Shown here: positions 1-6,295 of the stretch, piece after piece
Layout of the letters: each line of letters starts with the position of its first letter
How positions within the stretch are numbered: position 1 is the stretch's first letter
From: Sphingomonadales bacterium UBA7473
Lineage (GTDB): Bacteria > Pseudomonadota > Alphaproteobacteria > Sphingomonadales > Sphingomonadaceae
Assembly (NCBI GenBank): GCA_002478575.1
Contig: DLOX01000245.1
Location: 4,740-11,587, forward strand
DNA length: 6,848 nucleotides
Direction: 5' to 3'
Notes under the pieces: generated by a model
Told to the model about the DNA's origin: nothing
The model's database searches: none
The model's input: the letters and a program-made list of their open reading frames with translations, nothing else
Program-made: the position numbers and the translations under genes

Positions 1-488
1 AGGTTCATGGTGCCAGTCCATTCACCGCTCACGAGCTTGGGCAAATAATGCGCGCGTTGCTCATCTGAACCATGAGTGTGCAGCGCCTCAATCGCCCCTA
101 CGGTCAGCATCGGGCAAAGATTGAAGCCCATGCTGGCCGTGCCCATATCTTCGAGGACAACAGTTGAAAGCGCGAAAGGAAGCCCCTGCCCGCCAAATTC
201 TGTTGGGCAGTCAATTGATCCCCAGCCCCCTTCGACATAGGCCTTATAAGCGGACTTAAACCCGGGCGGCATAGTGACGCTGCCATCCTTCCAAATTGGG
301 TTCTGGGTATCACCGACCCGGTTCAAAGGCGCCCATTCGCCCATCGCCAATTGTGCCGCCCCTTCGAGGATTGCGTCGACCATATCGGGTGTGGCTTCGG
401 CATAGCGCGGATGCGCCGCGAGCTCTTCAATCCCGGTCATGTGCTTCAACACAAAGCGCTGATCGGCGATGGGGGCAGTGAAGGTCAT
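1..488 (-). CDS. Acyl-CoA dehydrogenase, N-terminally extended DmdC-like class (3' part lies outside the window)
   Basis: This flavoenzyme class oxidises an acyl-CoA to the 2,3-enoyl-CoA in the cytoplasm and passes electrons to electron-transfer flavoprotein. Only the first 162 codons are present; the gene runs off the left edge. Residues 1-25 (starting MTFTAPIADQRFVL) fit the short extension that precedes the dehydrogenase fold in the roughly 590-600 residue subfamily that includes 3-methylmercaptopropionyl-CoA dehydrogenase. A helical N-terminal domain follows, with the family motif PTEFGGQGLP at 95-104. GEWTGTMN at 155-162 leads into the expected FAD-contact segment, which is cut off. The ATG at 488 is preceded by GGAG at 499-496 with a 7-nt spacer, which supports this start. 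The gene is divergent from the Sua5-type gene. The substrate cannot be read from this fragment; many members of the class are general fatty or branched acyl-CoA dehydrogenases, so no symbol is given. The family call is firm and the function within it is open. Confidence 0.88.
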   Translation of the reverse strand, partial: MTFTAPIADQRFVLKHMTGIEELAAHPRYAEATPDMVDAILEGAAQLAMGEWAPLNRVGDTQNPIWKDGSVTMPPGFKSAYKAYVEGGWGSIDCPTEFGGQGLPFALSTVVLEDMGTASMGFNLCPMLTVGAIEALHTHGSDEQRAHYLPKLVSGEWTGTMN

Positions 489-575
489 TAAGATACTCCG
501 ATGGGCAAGGCTTGCATAACAGATGCGCCGCCTATAGCGCGACGCCCCATGCCCTCAACCCCTCCTTTTGCTACA
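489..575. promoter_or_regulatory. Divergent intergenic region between the acyl-CoA dehydrogenase and Sua5-type genes
   Basis: This 87-bp gap, if the Sua5-type gene starts at 576, must carry or adjoin promoters for both genes. It contains a perfect 11-bp palindrome, GCAAG-G-CTTGC, at 505-515, which could be an operator core but is short enough to occur by chance. A weak rightward sigma-70-like pair is TTGCAT at 512-517 and TATAGC at 533-538, with a short 15-nt spacer. The leftward ribosome binding site GGAG lies at 499-496. No promoter here is convincing from sequence alone. Confidence 0.3.
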
Positions 576-1475
576 ATGACGATCATCGCCGATGCCGATG
601 GTATCGCACAGGCTGCGGCGGTCATTGCTGAAGGCGGCTGTGTCGCTGTGCCAACCGAGACCGTGTATGGCTTGGCGGCTGATGCGACCAATGGCGAGGC
701 GGTCGCTGGTATCTATGCCGCAAAGGGTCGGCCAAGCTTCAACCCTTTGATCGTGCATGTGCCTGATTTGGCAGCGGCGATGGAGCTGGCCGAGTTTAAT
801 GCAGACGCGTTGGCACTTGCGGAGGCCCATTGGCCCGGGCCGTTGACATTGGTTCTGCCTTTGAAAGCCGATGCGCCCATCGCATCCTTGGTGTCGGCGG
901 GCCTGTCCACCATCGCCATCCGTGTGCCTGCGCATCCGGTCATGCAAGCCTTGCTCAAGGCCAGCGCCCGGCCACTCGCTGCCCCTTCCGCCAATGCGAG
1001 TGGGACGATCAGCCCGACCCGCGCAGAGCATGTTGCGCGAAGCTTAGAAGGCCGCATAGCGCTTATCCTCGATGGCGGGCCAACCGATCATGGGCTGGAG
1101 TCGTCGATTGTCGCGGTCAGAGAGGATGGCACATTATCCCTCCTCCGTCCCGGACCGATTGACCTTGGACTGAGCGTTGAGGCAGCGGGAGCTATTGAAG
1201 CGCCCGGTCAACTCGCCAGCCATTATGCGCCGACAAGGCCACTTCGACTCAATGTGAGCCGGCCTGATGCGAGCGAATGGATGATCGGTTTCGGTTCAAT
1301 CGCGGGGGATGCCAATCTCAGCCCGTCTGGCGATTTGATCGAAGCTGCCGCCAAGCTCTTCGATCTTTTGCACCGCGCGGATCAATCGGAAAAAACGGCC
1401 ATAGCGGTTGCGCCAATCCCGCAGTCTGGCCTTGGCATGGCCATCAATGACCGGCTCGCCCGCGCCGCCGCTTAA
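576..1475 (+). CDS. Threonylcarbamoyl-AMP synthase, two-domain Sua5 type (t6A tRNA modification, first step)
   Basis: The enzyme makes L-threonylcarbamoyladenylate from threonine, bicarbonate and ATP in the cytoplasm. TsaD and its partners then transfer the threonylcarbamoyl group to A37 of ANN-decoding tRNAs. With the start at 576 the protein has 299 residues. The YrdC domain spans about 9-197, with VPTETVYGLAADAT at 25-38, the KxR motif at K50/R52 (KGRPSFNPL) and the SxN motif at S138/N140 (APSANASG). GGPTDHGLESSIV (167-179) and LLRPGP (189-194) follow. A linker ending in HYAP (216-219) leads to a C-terminal Sua5 domain to 299, so this is the long Sua5 form, not short TsaC. The frame is open to ATG 501 (324 residues) with another ATG at 549. 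I prefer 576 because homology-like sequence begins there and 501 would leave only 12 bp to the divergent gene. No start has a good ribosome binding site. tsaD lies about 2 kb away on the other strand. Confidence 0.92.
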   Translation: MTIIADADGIAQAAAVIAEGGCVAVPTETVYGLAADATNGEAVAGIYAAKGRPSFNPLIVHVPDLAAAMELAEFNADALALAEAHWPGPLTLVLPLKADAPIASLVSAGLSTIAIRVPAHPVMQALLKASARPLAAPSANASGTISPTRAEHVARSLEGRIALILDGGPTDHGLESSIVAVREDGTLSLLRPGPIDLGLSVEAAGAIEAPGQLASHYAPTRPLRLNVSRPDASEWMIGFGSIAGDANLSPSGDLIEAAAKLFDLLHRADQSEKTAIAVAPIPQSGLGMAINDRLARAAA

Positions 1476-1481
1476 TCCTAT

Positions 1482-1494
1482 TTGCCGCTGGCAA
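1482..1494. promoter_or_regulatory. Short inverted repeat in the leader upstream of ald
   Basis: TTGCC-GCT-GGCAA is a perfect 5-bp inverted repeat with a 3-nt centre, lying 7 nt after the Sua5-type stop codon and about 50 nt before the ald start. No T-run follows it, so it does not look like an intrinsic terminator. It could be a protein-binding half-site pair, since ald genes in many bacteria are controlled by Lrp-family activators, but no regulator gene is present here. A hexamer CATAAT at 1523-1528 is a possible -10 element for ald without a good -35. All of this is weak and short enough to be chance. Confidence 0.25.
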
Positions 1495-1533
1495 GTGTCG
1501 TCCGACCCGACTAAGGCGCACCCATAATCTATT

Positions 1534-1538
1534 GGAGG
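1534..1538 (+). promoter_or_regulatory. Ribosome binding site that fixes the ald start
   Basis: GGAGG stands 8 nt before ATG 1547. The reading frame also extends back to a TTG at 1532, but that codon overlaps the ribosome binding site itself, so ATG 1547 is the start. This is one of the strongest Shine-Dalgarno sequences in the window. Confidence 0.85.
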
Positions 1539-1546
1539 AAACCAAT

Positions 1547-2644
1547 ATGCGGATAGGCGTGCCAAAGGAAATCAAGAACCACGAGTATCGCGTGGGCCTT
1601 ACGCCGCCATCGGTCGCGGAACTGACCGCCGCAGGACATCAGGTTTTTGTTGAAGCCTCGGCTGGCATGGGCATTGATTTTGCCGATAAAGACTATGTCG
1701 CGGTTGGCGCAACGATCCTTCCGACCGCTGCTGAAGTCTTTGCGTCATCCGATATGATTGTGAAAGTGAAAGAGCCTCAGCCGCAAGAAATTGCGATGCT
1801 TGAGGCTCGGCATACGTTATTCACTTATCTCCATCTGGCAGCGGACAAGCCCCAAGCTCTTGGCCTGATGAAATCCGGCGCGACCTGCATTGCCTATGAA
1901 ACGGTGACGTCGCCGAACCGCACTTTGCCCTTGCTAAAGCCTATGTCGGAAGTGGCAGGCCGCATGTCCATCCAAGTTGGCGCGCATTATCTTGAGAAAG
2001 AACAAGGCGGCCGCGGCGTGTTGCTGGGTGGCGTACCGGGTGTGGCCCCTGCCCGTGTCGCCATTTTAGGTGGCGGTGTGTCTGGCCTCAATGCCGCTCA
2101 AATGGCCGTTGGCCTTCGCGCCGATGTGACCATCTATGACATCAACAACGACCGTTTGGCAGAGCTCGATACGCATTTCGGTAACTCGATCAAAACCGCT
2201 TATGCCTCGAAAGCTGCGATTGCTGCGGCTGTCGCCAATGCGCATTTGGTGATTGGCGCAGTGCTAGTGCCGGGTGCGGCAGCGCCTAAACTTGTCACGC
2301 GAGAGATGCTCAAGACAATGAAGCGCGGCTCGGTGCTGGTCGACATTGCCATCGATCAAGGTGGCTGTTTCGAAACCAGCCGGGCAACGACGCACAGCGA
2401 TCCTGTCTATATTGAAGAAGGCGTGATCCATTATTGCGTGGCCAATATGCCAGGCGCTGTTGCGCGGACGTCCGCCTTTGCGCTCAACAATGCAACGCTG
2501 CCCTTTGCGATGAAGCTTGCGAATTTGGGCGCTGAACGAGCAATGGCGCTTGATCCTCACTTGGCCGCAGGGCTGAATGTGGCAGGCGGAGCCGTGAAGC
2601 ATCGCGCTGTGGCAGAGGCGTTGGACTTGCCGTTTGAGGCTTAG
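1547..2644 (+). CDS. ald: Alanine dehydrogenase
   Basis: It catalyses the reversible NAD-dependent oxidative deamination of L-alanine to pyruvate and ammonia in the cytoplasm, usually as a hexamer, allowing alanine use as carbon and nitrogen source or reductive amination of pyruvate. The protein has 365 residues, normal for the family. It opens with MRIGVPKEIKNHEYRVGLTP, where R15 contacts pyruvate. K75 (KVKEP) and H96 (YLHLAADK) are the substrate-binding and catalytic residues, and D270 (DIAIDQGG) is the second catalytic residue; the numbering matches the mycobacterial enzyme. The NAD-binding motif GGGVSG is at 175-180 and the acidic ribose-binding D198 (IYDIN) follows at the expected distance. 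The YETV and MSEVAGRMS segments also match Ald rather than the transhydrogenase alpha subunit or saccharopine dehydrogenase relatives. Its stop codon overlaps that of gpsA on the opposite strand. It follows the Sua5-type gene by 71 bp and may have its own promoter. Confidence 0.97.
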   Translation: MRIGVPKEIKNHEYRVGLTPPSVAELTAAGHQVFVEASAGMGIDFADKDYVAVGATILPTAAEVFASSDMIVKVKEPQPQEIAMLEARHTLFTYLHLAADKPQALGLMKSGATCIAYETVTSPNRTLPLLKPMSEVAGRMSIQVGAHYLEKEQGGRGVLLGGVPGVAPARVAILGGGVSGLNAAQMAVGLRADVTIYDINNDRLAELDTHFGNSIKTAYASKAAIAAAVANAHLVIGAVLVPGAAAPKLVTREMLKTMKRGSVLVDIAIDQGGCFETSRATTHSDPVYIEEGVIHYCVANMPGAVARTSAFALNNATLPFAMKLANLGAERAMALDPHLAAGLNVAGGAVKHRAVAEALDLPFEA

Positions 2645-2650
2645 CCCTCA
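2635..2650. terminator. Possible bidirectional stem at the convergent ald/gpsA ends
   Basis: TGAGGC-TTA-GCC(C)TCA forms a stem of 6 bp with one bulged C, centred on the two overlapping stop codons. An alternative pairing is AGGCT at 2637-2641 with AGCCT at 2650-2654. Neither strand has a T-run after the stem, so it would be a poor intrinsic terminator. It is listed because the two convergent genes have no intergenic space in which another terminator could sit. Confidence 0.22.
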
Positions 2651-3618
2651 GCCTTGATCGGCCGCGCGAGCAACCGCTGCACGACCTCACCCGCATCGAC
2701 TTCCCCAGCCAAAAGCGCGCAGACAGCGTCGACGATGGGCATATCAATGTCCTTGGACCTTGCGACTTGTTGCAAGACCGGCGCTGTCGAGGCCCCTTCC
2801 GCGACGGTGCGGCGATCGGCCAACATTTCGGCAGCGCTTCGTCCTTCGCCAAGGCCTTTGCCCAGCGAGAAGTTGCGGGATGACGTGGAAGAGCAGGTCA
2901 GCACCAAATCGCCCAGCCCGGATAGGCCTACCAGCGTCTCCGCCCGCGCTCCAAAAGCCAAGCCAAAGCGCGTCATTTCGGCAAAGCCTCGTGCGATCAG
3001 CGCAGCGCGCGCATTTTGGCCAAGGCCTTTGCCTTCGACGACGCCACACCCAATCGCCAACACATTTTTGACCGCCCCGCCAATTTCCGCACCAATGACG
3101 TCGGTTGAGAAATAGGGCCGAAAATGTGGCCGAGCGATTTGCTTGGCAAGCGCCGTTCCCAAGGCTTCATCCTCACAGGCCAAGGTGATCGCGGTTGGCA
3201 GGCCTGCGGCCACCTCATGGGCAAAGGTCGGCCCGGACAAAACCGCAATGCCTCCGCCTAGCCCACGTTCTGATGCAATATCATGCATGAAACGCCCGCT
3301 GCCTTGCTCAATCCCTTTGGTGCAGAGGATAAGACTTTGGCCGTTTGTGGGTATGTCAGCAAGCACAGACCGCAAATGCTGGGCCGGCGCAACGATCAAC
3401 AAGGTTTCTGATCGCGCCGCTTCGTTGATTGATCCTGTCGCTTGAATGGATGAAGCAAGCTTCACGCCGGGCAGGAACAAGCTGTTCTCTCGCTCAGCAG
3501 CGATAGAAGCCACAACCTCAGCTTCCCGCGCCCATAGCGTCACAGCCTCGCCTGAACTCGCAACCACTTGGGCCAAAGCTGTGCCCCACGCACCGCCGCC
3601 GATCACACTGATGCTCAT
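2641..3618 (-). CDS. gpsA: NAD(P)-dependent glycerol-3-phosphate dehydrogenase
   Basis: It reduces dihydroxyacetone phosphate to sn-glycerol 3-phosphate, the backbone for phospholipid synthesis, in the cytoplasm. The protein has 325 residues, typical for GpsA. The N-terminal Rossmann domain begins at once with VIGGGAWGTALA; the GxGxxG glycines are at 7, 9 and 12. CTKGIE (99-104) carries K101, SGPTFAHE is at 128-135, and EIGGAVKNVLAI (178-189) carries the catalytic K184. The C-terminal helical domain has the signature GLSGLGDLVLTCSS (231-244) with D237, followed by SRN at 247-249. The start ATG at 3618 overlaps the tsaD stop as ATGA, a 4-bp overlap, and is preceded by AGGAG at 3630-3626 with a 7-nt spacer. 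The gene is therefore the second cistron of a tsaD-gpsA operon, probably translationally coupled. Its stop TAA at 2643-2641 overlaps the ald stop on the other strand. Confidence 0.97.
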   Translation of the reverse strand: MSISVIGGGAWGTALAQVVASSGEAVTLWAREAEVVASIAAERENSLFLPGVKLASSIQATGSINEAARSETLLIVAPAQHLRSVLADIPTNGQSLILCTKGIEQGSGRFMHDIASERGLGGGIAVLSGPTFAHEVAAGLPTAITLACEDEALGTALAKQIARPHFRPYFSTDVIGAEIGGAVKNVLAIGCGVVEGKGLGQNARAALIARGFAEMTRFGLAFGARAETLVGLSGLGDLVLTCSSTSSRNFSLGKGLGEGRSAAEMLADRRTVAEGASTAPVLQQVARSKDIDMPIVDAVCALLAGEVDAGEVVQRLLARPIKAEG

Positions 3619-4649
3619 GCCTTCACTCCTGCACCGCGCACAGCTTCAGCTTCGGGATCAAGCGGCCAGCGGGCCTTTGCCACAAAGTCCAGCCCGTCGG
3701 TTAGTCCAGCCGCAAAGCGTTCTGCCCCCGCCCAAGCGATCATCGCCGCATTGTCTGTGCAAAGCCACAAAGGCGGCGCCATAAAGGGTAAGCCATTTCC
3801 GTCCGCCAGCCCCATCAACGCGGACCTGATGCTCTGATTCGCTGCCACACCGCCCGCTACGACAAGGGCAGTCGCTTCGGGCACCAGCGCCAATGCCAAG
3901 CGAGTTCGATCGATCAGACAGTCGACCACGGCGGCTTGGAAAGACGCAGCCAAATCAGCTATCTGATGCTCGCCAGCCTCAACGGCTCTCACCACAGCGG
4001 ACTTCAACCCAGCGAATGAAAAGTGAGGATCAGCCGAGCCCCTCAAAGGACGCGGAAAGGCGATGGCTTTTGGATCGCCGTCCCTTGCCGCGGCCTCAAC
4101 CGCTGGCCCGCCGGGGAACCCTAGGCCAAGCAGCTTCGCAGTCTTGTCAAACGCCTCGCCCGCAGCATCATCGATTGTAGTGCCGAGCCGTCGATATTGG
4201 CCAACGCCTTGAACCAAGAGCAGCTGACAATGCCCACCGGACGTGAGGAGCAGCAGATAGGGAAACTCCAGCGTCGGCTGCGCCAATCGCGGCGAAAGGG
4301 CATGGCCTTCAAGATGATTGACGGCGATCAAAGGCTTATTTGCTGCAAATGCCATCGCCTTGGCCGTCACCAGCCCCACCATCACCCCGCCTATCAAACC
4401 AGGGCCAGCTGTTGCGGCAATGGCATCAACATCAGAAAGCGAAACGCCGGCCTCTGCAAAGGCGGCTTCGATTAGCGGAGGCAAAGCCTCGACATGAGCC
4501 CGCGCCGCAATCTCAGGCACCACCCCGCCAAAGGGCCGATGATGCGCCTCTTGCCCGGCCAGCTTATGCGCCAATATCTGCCGATCACTGGTCACCAGCG
4601 CGGCTGCAGTTTCGTCGCAGCTTGATTCGATTCCGAGAATGAGTGCCAT
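3615..4649 (-). CDS. tsaD: tRNA N6-adenosine threonylcarbamoyltransferase TsaD
   Basis: TsaD, also called Gcp/YgjD, transfers the threonylcarbamoyl group from threonylcarbamoyl-AMP to A37 of tRNAs reading ANN codons, acting with TsaB and TsaE, neither of which is in this window. The protein has 344 residues, the usual bacterial length, and an ASKHA fold. ILGIESSCDETAAAL (4-18) is the phosphate-binding opening. NHLEGH (111-116) supplies the metal-binding H112 and H116. TSGGHCQL (136-143), DDAAGEAFDK (160-169), GFPGGPAVE (177-185), GGVAAN (266-271) and CTDNAAMIA (297-305), with the metal ligand D299, are all present, so it should be active. The start ATG at 4649 has AGGGA at 4660-4656 with a 6-nt spacer. 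It is divergent from hemC across 42 bp and overlaps gpsA by 4 bp downstream. The enzyme that makes its substrate is encoded at 576-1475. Confidence 0.97.
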   Translation of the reverse strand: MALILGIESSCDETAAALVTSDRQILAHKLAGQEAHHRPFGGVVPEIAARAHVEALPPLIEAAFAEAGVSLSDVDAIAATAGPGLIGGVMVGLVTAKAMAFAANKPLIAVNHLEGHALSPRLAQPTLEFPYLLLLTSGGHCQLLLVQGVGQYRRLGTTIDDAAGEAFDKTAKLLGLGFPGGPAVEAAARDGDPKAIAFPRPLRGSADPHFSFAGLKSAVVRAVEAGEHQIADLAASFQAAVVDCLIDRTRLALALVPEATALVVAGGVAANQSIRSALMGLADGNGLPFMAPPLWLCTDNAAMIAWAGAERFAAGLTDGLDFVAKARWPLDPEAEAVRGAGVKA

Positions 4650-4685
4650 TGCCCTTCCCTCTAGCCGCCCAGCCGGTTAGGGCAA
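4649..4685. promoter_or_regulatory. Shared tsaD-hemC gap with inverted repeats over both ribosome binding sites
   Basis: TTGCCCT at 4649-4655 and AGGGCAA at 4679-4685 are perfect 7-bp inverted copies, 23 nt apart. The right copy contains the hemC Shine-Dalgarno AGGG (4679-4682). Read leftward, the left copy is the purine-rich stretch that touches the first base of the tsaD start codon. A second, overlapping stem pairs CTAGCCG (4661-4667) with CGGTTAG (4674-4680), 7 bp including one G-U pair in the rightward transcript, with a 6-nt loop; it also takes up the first bases of the hemC Shine-Dalgarno. No convincing -35/-10 pair was found, so promoters may lie inside the 5' ends of the genes. The pairing is seen in the sequence; a regulatory role is inference. 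Confidence 0.4.
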
Positions 4686-4691
4686 AGCGCG

Positions 4692-5609
4692 ATGACACAG
4701 CTTGCCTTCCCGCTAAAACTCGGCACCCGCGCTTCGCCCCTTGCTTTAGCGCAAGCAGAGATGGTGCGTGACGCTTTGCTCGCTGCCCATGGTTGGGATG
4801 AAGGCGCGGTAGAGATTGTTGCGATGACGGCCAGCGGAGACCGCGTTCTGGATCGCTCGCTCGCTGAAGTGGGTGGCAAGGCGCTATGGACCAAAGAGCT
4901 TGATCAAGCGCTGCTGGATGGCAGCATCGATTTCGCAGTGCACAGCATGAAAGATGTGGAGACGATCCGTCCCACCGAAATCAGCATCGCGGCCATGCTT
5001 CCCCGGGCTGACGTGCGGGATCGTTTGATTGGCGCGGACAGCATCGCTGGCCTTCCCCAAGGTGCGCGGATTGGCACCAATTCGCCACGTCGAACGGCCC
5101 AGTTGCTAAGCCTCCGGTCTGATCTCGAAATGACCTTGTTTCGCGGCAATGTCGCGACACGCCTACGCAAATTGACGCTGGCTGAGGCCGACGCGACTTT
5201 GCTCGCGGCTGCAGGATTGGATCGGTTGGGCTTGCACGATACCGGTGTAGCGATTGAGATTGATGAAATGCTCCCTGCCCCGGCTCAAGGCGCGATAGGG
5301 ATTGAGGTGCGATCCAACGACGACGATACGCTTGCAGCGCTTGCTCCAATCAATGACGCTGCAACCTATCGCGCTGTGATGGCGGAACGAGCCTTTCTCG
5401 CTGGACTATCCGCAGGCTGCCAATCCTCGGTTGCTTGCCATGCGGTTGAGGACGCGGGGAAGCTCCATATCCGTTATGAAATCCTGACGCCCGATGGCCG
5501 GGAGAAGCTGGCCGATGCAGCGATCATCGAAAGCGCCGACGAAGCGGAAGCTTTGGCCATCGCATTGCTTGAACGCGCCAGCCCAGCCCTGCGCGCCTGT
5601 TTTGGATAA
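4692..5609 (+). CDS. hemC: Hydroxymethylbilane synthase (porphobilinogen deaminase)
   Basis: It joins four porphobilinogen molecules into hydroxymethylbilane in the cytoplasm, using a covalently bound dipyrromethane cofactor. The protein has 305 residues, normal for the family. LKLGTRASPLALAQA (8-22) is the N-terminal signature with R13. HSMKDVET (84-91) carries the catalytic aspartate D88. Cofactor-binding arginines are in GTNSPRRTAQLL (128-139, R133 and R134) and FRGNVATRL (150-158, R151 and R157). LPAPAQGAIGIE (194-205) is the family's conserved hinge strand. C243 in LSAGCQSSVA is the cofactor-anchoring cysteine; the usual proline two residues before the V/I position is replaced by serine, a mild variation. 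ATG 4692 is preceded by AGGG at 4679-4682 with a 9-nt spacer. The gene is divergent from tsaD, and its stop TAA shares one base with the hemD start. Confidence 0.97.
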   Translation: MTQLAFPLKLGTRASPLALAQAEMVRDALLAAHGWDEGAVEIVAMTASGDRVLDRSLAEVGGKALWTKELDQALLDGSIDFAVHSMKDVETIRPTEISIAAMLPRADVRDRLIGADSIAGLPQGARIGTNSPRRTAQLLSLRSDLEMTLFRGNVATRLRKLTLAEADATLLAAAGLDRLGLHDTGVAIEIDEMLPAPAQGAIGIEVRSNDDDTLAALAPINDAATYRAVMAERAFLAGLSAGCQSSVACHAVEDAGKLHIRYEILTPDGREKLADAAIIESADEAEALAIALLERASPALRACFG

Positions 5610-6295
5610 TGCGGCCTTTGTTGATCCTGAGGCCAGAACCGGGAAATGCGTCAACGGTCACTAAGGCCAAGGCTCTTGGATTGGACGCAATCTCATTGCC
5701 CTTGTTCAATGCTGAAGCTTTGGAATGGTCAGCACCAAGCGCCGACCAATTTGACGCAATCCTGTTCACCAGCGCCAATGCTGCCCGATTGGCCGGGCCT
5801 AGCCTGATGCAATATGTCGGCCTGCCTACCTTTTGCGTTGGGCAAGCTACTGCTGACGCTGCCAGAGCTGCTGGCTTCACAATCACTTTTGCGGGCAGCC
5901 AAGGCGTTGACGCCGTCGTTGCCGCTGCCGACAATCAGAAGTTCCTCCACATGTGTGGAGAGGATCGGATTGCTCCAAGTCCCTCAAAAGCAACGGTCAC
6001 ACCTGTCATCTGCTACCATATGGTGGAGGTCGACCTGACGCCTAAGCTTTCCGACGCTCTGAAACAAAATCCAATCGCCATGCTCCATTCTCCGCGAGCG
6101 GCGCGGCGGTTCAGCGAACTGGTTAGCGACAAGTCAAAGATCGCGCTCTGCGCCCTAAGCCTCGCCATTGCAGAAGCAGCGGGCGAAGGGTGGGAAGATG
6201 TTGCAATTTCGCCACAGCCCCGCGATGATGTTGCGATACGGACCGCCATCGACCACTTCAACTTACGATCAACCCAAGGCAGATTGAATGACTGA
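5609..6295 (+). CDS. hemD: Uroporphyrinogen-III synthase
   Basis: It cyclises hydroxymethylbilane to uroporphyrinogen III with inversion of ring D, the branch point to haem, sirohaem, cobalamin and, where made, bacteriochlorophyll. The protein has 228 residues, slightly short of the 240-250 common in the family. HemD sequences are poorly conserved, so the call rests on a few landmarks and on context: LLILRPEPGN at 4-13, AILFTSANAAR at 50-60, FCVGQATADAARAAGF at 75-90, HMCGEDR at 114-120, YHMVEVDL at 136-143, and HSPRAARRF at 160-168, spread over two alternating domains. It follows hemC directly, with the stop and start sharing one base (TAATG at 5607-5611), which implies translational coupling; only a weak GGA lies upstream. 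The end overlaps the next gene by 8 bp. Confidence 0.92.
   Translation: MRPLLILRPEPGNASTVTKAKALGLDAISLPLFNAEALEWSAPSADQFDAILFTSANAARLAGPSLMQYVGLPTFCVGQATADAARAAGFTITFAGSQGVDAVVAAADNQKFLHMCGEDRIAPSPSKATVTPVICYHMVEVDLTPKLSDALKQNPIAMLHSPRAARRFSELVSDKSKIALCALSLAIAEAAGEGWEDVAISPQPRDDVAIRTAIDHFNLRSTQGRLND

Noticed and set aside
104..481. Open frames of 61-69 codons overlapping the acyl-CoA dehydrogenase fragment.
   Set aside because: The minus-strand acyl-CoA dehydrogenase frame, open to the window edge, explains this region with clear family motifs.
2654..3115. Long open frames on the plus strand opposite gpsA, and similar ones opposite tsaD.
   Set aside because: They are antisense shadows with biased composition, no ribosome binding site and no recognisable domain, and they lie wholly within well-supported genes.
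505..4685. The three main intergenic gaps each hold an inverted repeat with GCAA/TTGC ends (505-515, 1482-1494, 4649/4685), suggesting a shared operator.
   Set aside because: Arm length, spacing and flanking bases differ, and arms of 5-7 bp are common by chance in GC-rich DNA; there is no common consensus.
4650..4720. A possible leftward promoter for tsaD (TTGCCC, then TAGAGG about 16 nt on).
   Set aside because: The match to the consensus is poor and the start of transcription would fall almost on the start codon.
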